A stretch of DNA of 64,000 nt. Source: Armigeres subalbatus (Eukaryota; Arthropoda; Insecta; Diptera; Culicidae). The stretch's first letter is position 1; every line of letters begins with the position of its first letter. Both the position numbers and the translations under genes were made by a program. The stretch is from NCBI RefSeq assembly GCF_024139115.2, contig NC_085141.1, forward strand, positions 165,498,908 to 165,562,907. Direction: 5' to 3'. This document shows positions 1 through 8,399 of this stretch, in pieces. The notes under the pieces were generated by a model that was not told the DNA's origin, did no database searches, and saw only the letters and a list, made by a program, of their open reading frames with translations.

Positions 1-230
1 TGCATTGGGTTTAGACAGTTGCTGGGATTGCATTCAATACCCTATTGACGAAAGATGGAAAACACAATACTAGAGTATCCTCCAACTCATGGAAGGCTAC
101 TAATTGATACTTTTGCCAAGAGCTGCAGCTCTTCCTAATCATGAACAGATCGCTTCCTAATATTGATGTTAATCGTTAATTTATCGTTATCACCGATAAA
201 GTGAATTGTCAGAAAAAATATTATAAGCTC
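1..230. other. Unassigned AT-rich DNA
   Basis: I see no coding region, repeat or RNA gene here. Part of the following repeat family may begin near its right edge. Confidence 0.4.
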
Positions 231-640
231 TTTTAGTGGAATGTATTCAACCGTCTAAGACGATAAGAAAATTATTTTGAGCTTTTTAGTGGAACGTCTT
301 CACTTGTCATAAGACGAGTTAATACAATCCCATTGAATTCCACCACTTAATTGTATCTTGACAGATACGTATTTCGACCTCAAAAGTAAGGCCGTCTTCA
401 GTGTCTCGTACTTGACTCGACTTGAGTCGAGTCAAGTACGAGACACTGAAGACGGGCTTACTTTTGAGGTCGAAATACGTATCCGTCTAAGACGAGTTAA
501 GTACTCTCCATTTCAGATAGATTCGCAGATACGTATTTCGACCTCAACTGTGAGGTCGTCTTCAGTGTCTTGTACTTGACTCGACTTAGTATCTTAGTAT
601 CTGCCTAAGATAACAAAACTTAGTGGAATTAAATGGAGAG
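231..640. repeat. Palindromic dispersed-repeat cluster
   Basis: Two 56-base arms (367-422 and 425-480) are inverted copies of one another with a single mismatch. A third copy in direct orientation lies at 533-588. The unit begins ACGTATTTCGACCTCA and ends CTTGACTCGACT. Further copies occur at 7094-7140, 31207-31268 and, more diverged, 40985-41040. The adjacent leader with TTTTTAGTGGAA and CCACCACTTAATTGTA is shared with 31124-31206 and, inverted, with 45345-45430, so the unit belongs to a larger dispersed element. Short open frames across it are by-products of the repeat, not genes. Confidence 0.75.
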
Positions 641-642
641 TA

Positions 643-868
643 CCGTCGTGCGGGGCTTCTTTTGACTCCGGGGGCTACTTTGGATTTTTGATTTTTTGAA
701 AAATTTAAACGGAAAAAATACCAAATTTGAAACAGAAAGTTGTCACCCAACTATCAACAAGGCACCCGATTGGTGATAATGACAATTTTATAGTAATTTT
801 TGTTAGAATTCTTGATTTAAAATGTCCAAAGTAGCCCCTGATTTGTCAAAAGAAGCCCCACACGACGG
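643..868. mobile_element. TA-flanked MITE (Tc1/mariner-type target)
   Basis: Terminal inverted repeats begin CCGTCGTGCGGGGCTTC on the left, with CCGTCGTGTGGGGCTTC as the reverse complement on the right. Similarity continues for about 45 bases, including GGGGCTACTTTGGA. TA dinucleotides at 641-642 and 869-870 flank the element. Joining the flanks with one TA reproduces, with one mismatch in 30, the reverse complement of 484-513, so an empty target lies only ~130 bp away. There is no ORF, so it would depend on a transposase made elsewhere. Confidence 0.85.
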
Positions 869-889
869 TACTTAACTCGTCTAAGACGG

Positions 890-1010
890 TTGAAGTTAAT
901 TGTGTTCAACGTAATCGCTCGCTGCGATAAAGATGAATCAACTTCATCTTTTATCGCAGTTCGATAATTTAACTTAAGTTAACTCGATAATTTAACGATA
1001 ATGGGGTTAA
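890..1010. repeat. Short hairpin
   Basis: GCTGCGATAAAGATGAA is followed after a few bases by its near-complement CTTCATCTTTTATCGCAG. It lies beside the repeat-family leader sequence and is probably part of the same dispersed repeat. Confidence 0.5.
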
Positions 1011-1019
1011 TAGATTTCG

Positions 1020-1755
1020 CGATTAAAGCTGGTATACAATTTTGACAGATGCCGAGAATTGCAGCCTGTTGACTATAGAGTTGATTTTGATTTGATACAC
1101 AAAAAAAAATAGGCAGAGCATCGGGGTTGGACCACTTGTACTTGCGCATGTGCTTGAAAGTTTGTTGTACGAACGTCGATGGGAAGGACATGAATTGGAT
1201 CAAGAATTGTTTTGGAGGCAAGAAGCTCAGGAAGATTGACTCAATGTTGGGCGGCGCGAGGAGATTAGCAAGACGAATATCAGCTAGTGTACACAACCTC
1301 GCTGTAGACGGGAGATGGGTAGGAAGCAGGCGCCAAATAGATGTAGCTAATCTTGTATTGTAGATACTTGTCGTTTAATTAATAGAGAACTGTAGTAGCT
1401 GCTGAAAAAAGTATCAGTTAGTAGCCCTCCATTGAGTGGTATTGGGGAATCTAATATTTTTGTGGAGGTGTTCTATTAACTATCTTCGGTATTTTCATGT
1501 CTGTTCCTCTCTTACTTATTTAATAATAAGATGATATCGATTGTGCATCACAAAGAACCTTGGCTCCGTATACATGCCTGAGCCTACCAAATAAACGAAC
1601 TTGGAAAAAAAATCATGTCTGATGGGTATAAAAATGGGTGTAAGGTATAAAAATATGATATGGGTTATCAAGTTGGGTTTCGCGTTCAAAACAAATAACT
1701 TTTGTAAGAAGAAAAATTACACTTTTTGCGAACCGGAAATGAAACAGTATTTTTT
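1020..1755. other. Unassigned stretch with a short coding-like patch
   Basis: Bases 1127-1363 are richer in GC and open in more than one frame on both strands. The plus frame is lysine- and arginine-rich and ends at a stop at 1361-1363. No domain was recognised. It could be a transposase relic or a terminal host exon, and no splice acceptor stands out clearly. Nothing else is visible between 1370 and 1755. Confidence 0.25.
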
Positions 1756-1756
1756 G

Positions 1757-1865
1757 TCCCGGGTATCCCGGGATTTTCGGGATTTCAAAAATAATATCCC
1801 GGGAATCGGGAAATCCCTAATTTTCCTAAATCCCGGGATTTTTTGTCCCGGGATGTCCCGGGATG
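1757..1865. repeat. CCCGGGAT-rich repeat tract
   Basis: About a dozen copies of the palindromic core CCCGGGA, or its half-site, recur in ~110 bases, separated by T- or A-rich spacers. It abuts the 3' side of a LINE fragment. It is unlike any other sequence in the window and has high potential to fold. Confidence 0.7.
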
Positions 1866-2787
1866 GAAACTCTACCAACAGCTGATGCAACTCGTGGTTC
1901 ATTCGCCTCCTCCACGTACCGTCCACCATTTGCACCCCACCATAGATGGTACGCAGCATTTTCCTTTCGAAAACTCCAAGTGCGCGTTGGTCCTCCACGA
2001 GTATCGTCCAGGTCTCGTGTCCGTAGAGGACTACCGGTCTAATGAGCGTTTTGTAGATTGTCAGTTTAGTACGGCGGCGAACTCTATTCGGTCGGAGCGT
2101 CTTGCGGAGTCCAAAGTACGTACGATTTCCAGCCACTATGCGTCTCCGAATTTCTCTGCTGGTATCATTTTCGGCAGTCACCAGTGAGCCCAAGTACACA
2201 AATTCTTCTACCACCTCGATTTCGTGGCTCACATTGTCTTCTCTTGAACCTCTTCCTATAATTTACTTCGTCTTCGACGTGTTGATTACTAGTCCGATAC
2301 GCTTAGCTTCCCTCTTTAGTCTGATGTAGGCTTCCTCCATCTTCTCAAAGTTACGTGCCATAATATCTATGTCGTCAGCGAAGCCAAATAGCTGGACGGA
2401 CTTATTGAAAATTGTGCCATTCGTGTTAATCCCTGCTCTTCGTATTACCCCTTCCAAAGCGATGTTGAATAACAGACACGAAACACCATCACCTTGCCGT
2501 AACCCTCTGCGGGTTTCGAAGGGACTCGAGAATGCCCGTGAAACTCGGACTACGCACATCACCCGATCCATTGTCGCTTTGATCAATCGTGTCAGTTTAT
2601 CCGGAAATCCGTGTTTGTGCATTAGCTGCCGTAGCTGGTCCCGATCGATTGTATCATATGCGGCTTTAAATTCGATGAATAGGTGATGTGTGGGCACGTT
2701 GTATACGCGGCATTTCTGCAGTACTTGGCGAATAACGAACACCTGGTCCGTGGTGAAGCGTTCACCCATAAAACCCGCATGGTACTA
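1866..2787 (-). pseudogene. LINE family 1 reverse transcriptase fragment (5'- and 3'-truncated)
   Basis: This is a minus-strand fragment of an apurinic-endonuclease-type non-LTR retrotransposon. It starts at the GERFTTDQV region of the RT, includes the catalytic-site motif FGFADDIDI and the LRQGD block, and continues into the C-terminal segment with YLGSLVTAEND and the LRTIYGGVQ region. A single in-frame TAA at 2260-2262 interrupts it where related copies have Tyr (SKTKY). The copy stops after NHELHQLL at the CCCGGGA tract. The clade (RTE-like or relative) is tentative. The copy cannot encode a working enzyme. Confidence 0.9.
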
Positions 2788-2960
2788 GCTTGGTGATCTA
2801 GTGGCTATCGTTTCTGCCTATAAGCAGGAGATCATGAGTTCGATTGCAGGTTCGCCCCTTTGCTATTCTGTATGTTTTAGTTCGTTCTGTGTTTCACGTT
2901 TTATCAAAACGATTCCTACAGTTATAGCTTCCACACTAACAGTTCGGTGGCACATGTCAG
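2788..2960 (+). repeat. tRNA-derived SINE-like sequence
   Basis: A tRNA-like head reads GATCTAGTGGCTATC (D-arm/A-box-like), then a short anticodon-like stem (CTGC/GCAG) and GAGTTCGATTGC (B-box-like). The acceptor end is not closed. A similar head in minus orientation is at 60404-60478. The tail to about 2960 has no other assignment. It is a SINE relic rather than a tRNA gene. Confidence 0.45.
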
Positions 2961-2997
2961 AGGTTTGTTTGTTTATATGAGTATAAGTATCCAAGAG

Positions 2998-3161
2998 GCC
3001 CTCCATAGCCGTGCGGTAAGACGTGGCTGGGTTCGATTCCCGGTCCCGGTCTAGGCAATTTTCGGATTGGAAATTGTCTCGACTACCCTGGGCATAAAAA
3101 GTATCATCGTGTTAGCCTCATGATATACGAATGCAAAAATGGTCACCTGGCTTAGAAACCT
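2998..3161 (+). repeat. tRNA-headed SINE (Feilai-type, tentative), 3'-truncated
   Basis: It matches the near-complete copy at 60047-60330. The A-box-like TAGCCGTGCGGT is followed by a deletion of ~25 bases, then the B box GGTTCGATTCCCGG, then the body with AATTTTCGGATTGG and CATGATATACGAATGC. Similarity ends after GGCTTAGAAACCT. The family name rests on memory of Aedes SINEs. Confidence 0.8.
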
Positions 3162-3480
3162 GGGAAGGGTCAACTTCGCGCCTGCTTCCCTCTGCACGAC
3201 TGGTATCAAGAATGATGATGCCGCGTGCACTCCAAATTGACCTCTCTGCGATAGGGTCTATTCGCCAACACACAGAGAGACTTGCCGACGCGGTGCCTAC
3301 GCCTGCCCCCAGCCTTGACGAGGACCCCTTTCCGTCGTCGGGCTCGGAACCCGCCCGGTTGACCGACGCCTCGAAAGCGACGATACCATGTTGTTCTTCA
3401 CGAGGCCACTTGTTCGATAAAAGGATCGAGTTCGACCACAGGGCACCGGTATGACCCATGAAACCTTTGGACCACCTTTT
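3162..3480. other. GC-rich open region of unknown origin
   Basis: Roughly 300 bases are much richer in GC than the surroundings and open on both strands. The plus frame from 3131 runs to a stop at 3452-3454 and is rich in Pro and Ser (LADAVPTPAPSLDED). The minus frame from 3528 also stays open. A LINE ORF1 or 5' leader is plausible, because the following sequence resembles another repeat, but no domain was recognised and the real strand is undecided. Confidence 0.3.
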
Positions 3481-3640
3481 ATTTGCTCGCCGCACTGAGC
3501 AAATATCTGTTTGTGTTTGTGTGCACATAAGATGAGAAAAAACATTTAAAAAAAATTCAAACAGTACTTCCTAACAAATTTTCTCACAAGCTGCATTCGA
3601 TAGGTGGTAAAGAATTGTTTATCGTTATTGCAATTGGTAA
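3481..3640. repeat. Partial copy of the dispersed repeat seen at 55363-55835
   Basis: It shares a patterned stretch with 55490-55620: CTGAGCAAAT, TCTGT and TGTGTG runs, TGTGTGCACA, and TTTTCTCACAAGCTGCATTCGA compared with TTTTCTCGCAACAAGTTGCATTCGA. No coding capacity. Confidence 0.5.
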
Positions 3641-3846
3641 TGATCAATCAATTTTATCAAAATAGTGTACCGCACCAAACAAGTCTTTGTCTTGAATAAC
3701 TGGGCGCATGGATGGACTTGAACCAAAAACATTAACCTCATAAGTTCTATTTAACAGTATACCTATGATATGACTGATCTTTTTTTTCTAATATTCTGTA
3801 ATGGTATCCGTGTCATGGTGATTACAAGTTAACAGATCCTAACTTA

Positions 3847-5415
3847 TGTCGAATTCGTTTTTAAAAAGTTCCAACCTAGGTTGGAACCAGTTCCAACCTA
3901 AGTGCTGTCAAAGTGTTTTTTTATTCGCTCAGGTTGGAACTAGGTTCGCACTAGTTCCAACCCCAAAGCTGTCGGGTTCGCACTGTGTTGTTTCACGGTT
4001 TCGCACCGGGTTCACCAATACAACTGTACTTCAACTGTCAAAACCACGTGGGTGGGTGGGACTGGGCGGAATAAACAAGCAGAAGGGAGAAACGAAACTG
4101 TCTGTTTATTAAAATAAAATGCGCGTTGAAAATCTTTTTTCCGGGAATTTTGTGATATTTGTTATTGTAGTTTAAAATGAAATTAATCCGGTACTGTTGT
4201 CTAGATTCAGTTTAAAAAATAGTTGGGAGGTTATGTATTCATAAGTTCATTCAGGTTTTCCTCACAGATAGTGTCCTAAATTATGTCAAATAGTTTTGAG
4301 GAATACCGAATAGAATTATTTCTTATGCAGAATTTCTTTTGAAATTCTTCCAAAAACTCTTTCGTGCGTTTCAGACTCTTCTCCGGTAATTCTGCCAGAA
4401 ATTACTTCAGAAATTCTTTCTTGAGTTTTTGGCGATATCTTTCAGACATTCCTCCATTTTTTTCCAAGGGATCCTTTCGAGATGAATTCTTTTGAAAATT
4501 CTTCTAGGAATATCTTTGAATACTGTTCCAGGATTTTCTCTGGAAGTTGCTCCAGGAATTAATTTGAAAATTCCTACAATATAATTCCTTCAGGAAATCT
4601 TTCTAGAATACAGGAACTTACTCGAAGTATCCTTCAGAAATTGCTACGCAAGTTTCGTACATAAATTCCCCCGGAAGTACCTTGAGCAATTCCTCCGGGA
4701 GATTCTTGAAAATTGAAAATGCACGGGGCCCAAAATTCGGCGGAAAATTTTCCCGAGCTGTGAGACTACCTTTATCAGGAGAGGTAGCGAGGAAAAAAAA
4801 TTTAGCGTATCCCGGAGAATTTTTATTACATACTTCTGAGTGTTCTCTGAAAATAAAAACTTTTGCAGAAATAGATGAATTTACGGAAAATACGGAACTC
4901 GTGGTATAAAGTGTGCACGGGATTATTGAATATAATTAAATAGGGGAACTGTACCGATCTCCATCTCACTGAAAATATATTCATCGCAACGGGAAACAAA
5001 GAAATGCAGCACCAATTTCGTCGCCTCTTTTTGTCAATATGCGTGCTCACTGCTGAGAAAAATCACATAAATAATAAACAATCCAAATTCCTTTCCATTG
5101 CTTTGTTTTTGGTGGGATGAATATCGGAGCCATGAGATGAATTCCAGGAGCAGTTTCCCTGTTTATATCCACCCAAAAGTTATTTCCACTATCCGCAAAA
5201 ATCAGTTCACGCACTTAAACATATTTATTTATCATGATCTGATTAGTCAACGCCAACGCACTGCCAGTGCACCGGATGTCCTGGATCATATGTTTCGAAT
5301 CAAAACAAACACGATGCTACGCACACCAACATATCCAATGACAGATGGAACTGAAAATGTTTTTTTATTCAGGGTTCGGGTTGGCACTGACCCAGGTTTA
5401 AAAACGAATTCGACA
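3847..5415. mobile_element. Non-autonomous PIF/Harbinger-like element
   Basis: Perfect 19-base terminal inverted repeats, TGTCGAATTCGTTTTTAAA, bound 1569 bases and are flanked by TTA at 3844-3846 and 5416-5418, as expected for the TWA target of PIF/Harbinger transposases. Inside the left end is the palindrome GTTCCAACCTAGGTTGGAAC (3870-3889), with further GGTTGGAAC motifs. Bases 4320-4710 hold a degenerate run of AATTCCTTCAGGAAATTC-like units. No transposase was recognised. The ~110-codon open frame at 5098-5433 spans the right terminus and is not convincing. Confidence 0.7.
4320..4710. repeat. Degenerate AATTC/TTCC tandem-like tract
   Basis: Imperfect repetition of short units such as GAAATTCTTCC and TCCAGGAATT continues for nearly 400 bases. 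It lies wholly within the element bounded at 3847-5415. Confidence 0.55.
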
Positions 5416-5460
5416 TTAGTTACCAGTAGTTAGAGTAGAAGGTCATTTCAAAATTAAATC

Positions 5461-5735
5461 AACATATCTATATATATATAAATGAAATGGTCTGTGTTCG
5501 TATCCGCATAACTCGAAAACGGCTGGATGGATTTTCTTCATTCCTTCAGCAAATATATTCGTTTACATTTCCGACGGGTTTATATGGTATTTCCTTATGC
5601 GAAAATCACGAGTAAGGTTGAGTTAATCGTAAACAATTTAAATTAAGAATCGTATAGAAATTTCGCATGGGCAGTACACAACGCGAATTTCGCCTACTAT
5701 GCAGGACAACGTCTGCCGGGTCGACTAGTGTTATA
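5461..5735 (+). repeat. Dispersed repeat ending GTCGACTAGT
   Basis: It begins with a (TA)n run. A middle with GCATAACTCGAAAACGGCTGG and an end reading GACAACGTCTGCCGGGTCG-ACTAGT resemble a repeat class I recall from insect genomes. The CTAG-type 3' end is compatible with a Helitron-like unit, but no terminal hairpin was verified. The class is therefore uncertain. Confidence 0.4.
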
Positions 5736-5736
5736 T

Positions 5737-5842
5737 TAAATTTCTATAACAAAATTTGTTAGAAACTTGCTGCAGGATGTTTCCTGCAGACGAGTTTAGC
5801 ACAATTCCATTTAATTCCACCACCTTACTTTTACATATACGT
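5737..5842. repeat. Left half of a dispersed repeat split by the Mutator-like element
   Basis: ATTTAATTCCACCACCTTACTT matches the leader of the palindromic repeat family. The other half, with ACGTATTTCGACCTC, resumes at 7094. An 18-base stretch, ACTTTTACATATACGTAT, occurs on both sides, suggesting a small tandem duplication at the target. Confidence 0.6.
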
Positions 5843-5850
5843 ATACTTTT

Positions 5851-7080
5851 GGTTCTATACCAATCGCCCGAAAACCATTCGCCCGAAACCCATTCGCCCG
5901 AATGCCATTCACCCGAAAGCCATTCGCCCGAATGTACCATTCTCCCGAATGAGCCATTCGCCCGAATGAGCCAAACGCCCGAATGAGCCAATCGCCCGAA
6001 TAAGCCAGTATGAACTGATCTTATTCTTAGTTTAAAACTATCAGAAAGAACAGCATGTGAAATTAAGAAGGGAAATATTGATTGAAAGCTATTAGCTTAT
6101 GTAATTTGATTATTTTTTTTAAAGGTTCAATCGTTGATCAGCAAATCTGCTGGAAGAAATTGCGGAGAAATACCAATGCGAACTTGAGCCGGAGCATATT
6201 CTATTGGATTTCGAAATAGCAGAAATAAATGCTGTTAAAAGATTTTTCCCTGGAACCAATCTCCACAGTTGCTTTTTTCACCTAAACCGAAATTTCTTCA
6301 GAAAACTAACACACCTTAAGCTGAAGTCGATTTATTCCAAAGATTTCACTATCCAACTAGCGTATAAGAAAATTGTTGCTTTGGCATTCTTGCCGAGTCA
6401 AAAGATTCCAAATGCATTTCAAGAATTGCAAAAAACGATCCCAGAGCCTCTCTTGAATTTTTCAAACTATGTGAGTGAGTTTTACGTTAATGGTCGCCAA
6501 ACAAAAGCAAAAAACAGTCGAGGTCCTCTAGGTCCTCTATGGTCAGTTCATGGAAGAATGACGCAAAATATTCCACGGACCTCCAACCACATTGAAGGAT
6601 GGCATAACAAATGGGGTTCGCTGCTAGAACAGGGTAATCCTCCTTCTACAGTGTTGTAAAGCAATTCCAGCTAGAAGAACGAATAGCTAGCACTGATATT
6701 TTACGATCGCTTCAGTCCCAGCCGATAGCAAAGCAGCATAAAAAAACATTGAGAAAACATAAAGTTAGAAGGGCACGTTGCGTCATACAAGCCAGGTGAG
6801 TGGTTGAGCTTTTGACGGGGATCGCGCTTGTGTTAATTAGTTCCTAAGTTTCCTATCACCTAAGACTTATGTTGTAATGATTCTTTTAAATATGATAATA
6901 TATACTATAAAAATATCAAACAGATTTTTTTTTTCATTTCAAGGGCTTTCGGGCGTTTGGCCCATTCGGGCGAATGACCTATTCGGGCGAATGGCATTCG
7001 GGCGTTTGGCTCTTTCGGGCGTTTGGCATTCGGGCGAATGGGTTTCGGGCGAATGGTTTTCGGGCGATTGGTATAGAACC
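5851..7080 (+). mobile_element. Mutator-like element (MULE) with minisatellite termini
   Basis: The termini are inverted copies that begin GGTTCTATACCAATCGCCCG and stay identical for about 57 bases. They then continue as variable arrays of CATTCGCCCGAATG-type units (5861-5999 and 6943-7070). An 8-bp duplication, ATACTTTT, flanks the element at 5843-5850 and 7081-7088. A truncated MULE-family transposase lies inside. The length is 1230 bases, so this is an internally deleted copy. Array-type ends are unusual. MULE identity comes from the enclosed protein plus the duplication length. Confidence 0.8.
6150..6795 (+). pseudogene. Truncated MULE-type transposase
   Basis: The frame is open from about 6150, with the first ATG at 6204, to a stop at 6657-6659. 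The translation carries the MULE signature DFEIAEINAVKRFFPG followed by C-x2-H (LHSCFFHLNRNF), and near the end PRTSNHIEGWHNKWG. The N-terminal half of the DDE domain is missing. After position ~6640 the similarity appears to continue one base out of frame (VVKQFQLEERI...), ending at a possible splice donor, AG-GTGAGT, near 6796. The normal family protein is several hundred residues, so this copy is non-functional. Confidence 0.7.
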
Positions 7081-7139
7081 ATACTTTTACATATACGTAT
7101 TTCGACCTCGACCTCAAGGTCGCCTTCAGTGTCTCGTAC

Positions 7140-8110
7140 TTAATTTTAAGAAAATTTCAAATTTTGTTACAATTTTATCACAAACATTACATATTTAGTT
7201 AGAAATTTATAACAGAATCAAATACAAAATATATTGTTTACTGTGCAGCTGGAAATTTTAATTTCAATTGGACTATTTTTCAACATGACGGTAAGCCCGT
7301 TTTCAATAAGAAAACCTTTTCAAATTATATCAGCGATGTGCTATATCTATAGCTGGGGTATTTTGATGTTTCCATTATTGTCTACTTTTAAACAATATGG
7401 TGTTGAGTTTTTTTTTTCAATCATATTATGATACAATCTTGTTACAGTTTTTTCTTCAATCATATTATGATAAAATCTTGTTACAATATTTGAAAGATAA
7501 TGGCTAGAAAGAACAAAATTTTATCAAAATAAGTTTCAAATAATCCCAATGTTGGGTTTTGTTCAATGGGTTTATCCCTGCTGTGTTCAATGGGTGTTAA
7601 CCTGTGTTTTAGCTGTGTTCAGTTTTTGTTATGCTCTTGTAGTCGGGAAACCATTGGGTATTGACTTTAACTCAAAATAAAATAAAACATGAAAAATTTC
7701 CAGCTTTGAAACATTGTAAATAATTTATTTTGTAGTCGAATTTAATAATTATAATGACTAATAGTGTTTGTTCATTTGTTTTTGTTTGATGAGTGATTTT
7801 GAGAAAATCGCTGCCCAAAATAAGCATTCAAAATAATTCAAACTTAGGTACGAACAAGTGCAAAAATTGAAAATATGTTATGAGCGAAATACGACTTTCA
7901 ATACATCTGATTCTGGTATAACAACGGAATAATAAATTTGAAGTAAGGTGCATTCACAAAAACAGATAGATTAAAAATAGAGAAAATGTATAAGAGTACT
8001 TCAATATCGAAAAGAACGCCAAAGAGAAAAAATATACAAAGACATAGAAAAAGTACGATACAAGAACTGGGAAAAGCCGAAAATAAGGGAACCGCATCGG
8101 CTCAAAATAA
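7140..8110. other. Unassigned AT-rich DNA with a small tandem duplication
   Basis: Two adjacent ~40-base copies of TTTTTTCAATCATATTATGA plus ACAATCTTGTTACA lie at 7409-7486. I see nothing else that can be assigned. Confidence 0.4.
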
Positions 8111-8121
8111 TTGATAATTAC

Positions 8122-8375
8122 CTGAATCTTTGCTCAGCACCGGCTCTTCGGCTAACGATGATGACGATTGCGAGGATGACGATAGCGAGGATGATGATTG
8201 TGAGTATTTCGAGCCCAGCTGATGCGCCGCAGAACTACCGATGTCATGATGCCGGCAGTGAACCGACTGCACCAGGATGGAGTATATGCCCAGACTGCAC
8301 AGTATCAGATGCCGGATGTGACATGGCCCTAGCAATCGGGTTATTAGGCCTCGGATCTCCATGGCTTGGAGAAAT
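8122..8375 (-). CDS. Candidate host first coding exon with signal peptide
   Basis: On the minus strand a pyrimidine-rich acceptor, TTTCTTTCTCAATTCCAG, precedes the exon, and a donor CAG|GTAATT follows it at 8122/8121. The ATG at 8362-8360 sits in a good context (AAGCCATGG) and leaves 80 codons plus one base. The N-terminus has a basic start and a hydrophobic core, LILCSLGIYSILVQSVHC, typical of a signal peptide. A serine-rich stretch (SSSSLSSSSQSSSSL) and an acidic end follow. Codons are richer in GC than the surroundings. The rest of the gene is not visible here, and I do not recognise the protein. It is probably a secreted or membrane protein, entering an intron toward the left edge. Confidence 0.5.
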
Positions 8376-8399
8376 CTGGAATTGAGAAAGAAACGGATT

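Noticed and set aside
367..600. Short plus-strand gene across the palindrome
   Set aside because: The frame is created by inverted copies of a dispersed repeat and is not conserved between its copies.
2369..2686. Plus-strand gene opposite the LINE at 2.3-2.7 kb
   Set aside because: It is the antisense shadow of the reverse transcriptase. All conserved motifs lie on the minus strand.
5461..5735. Certain Helitron end
   Set aside because: Only the CTAG-like end was seen. The 16-20 base hairpin expected just before it could not be confirmed, so it is listed as an unclassified repeat.
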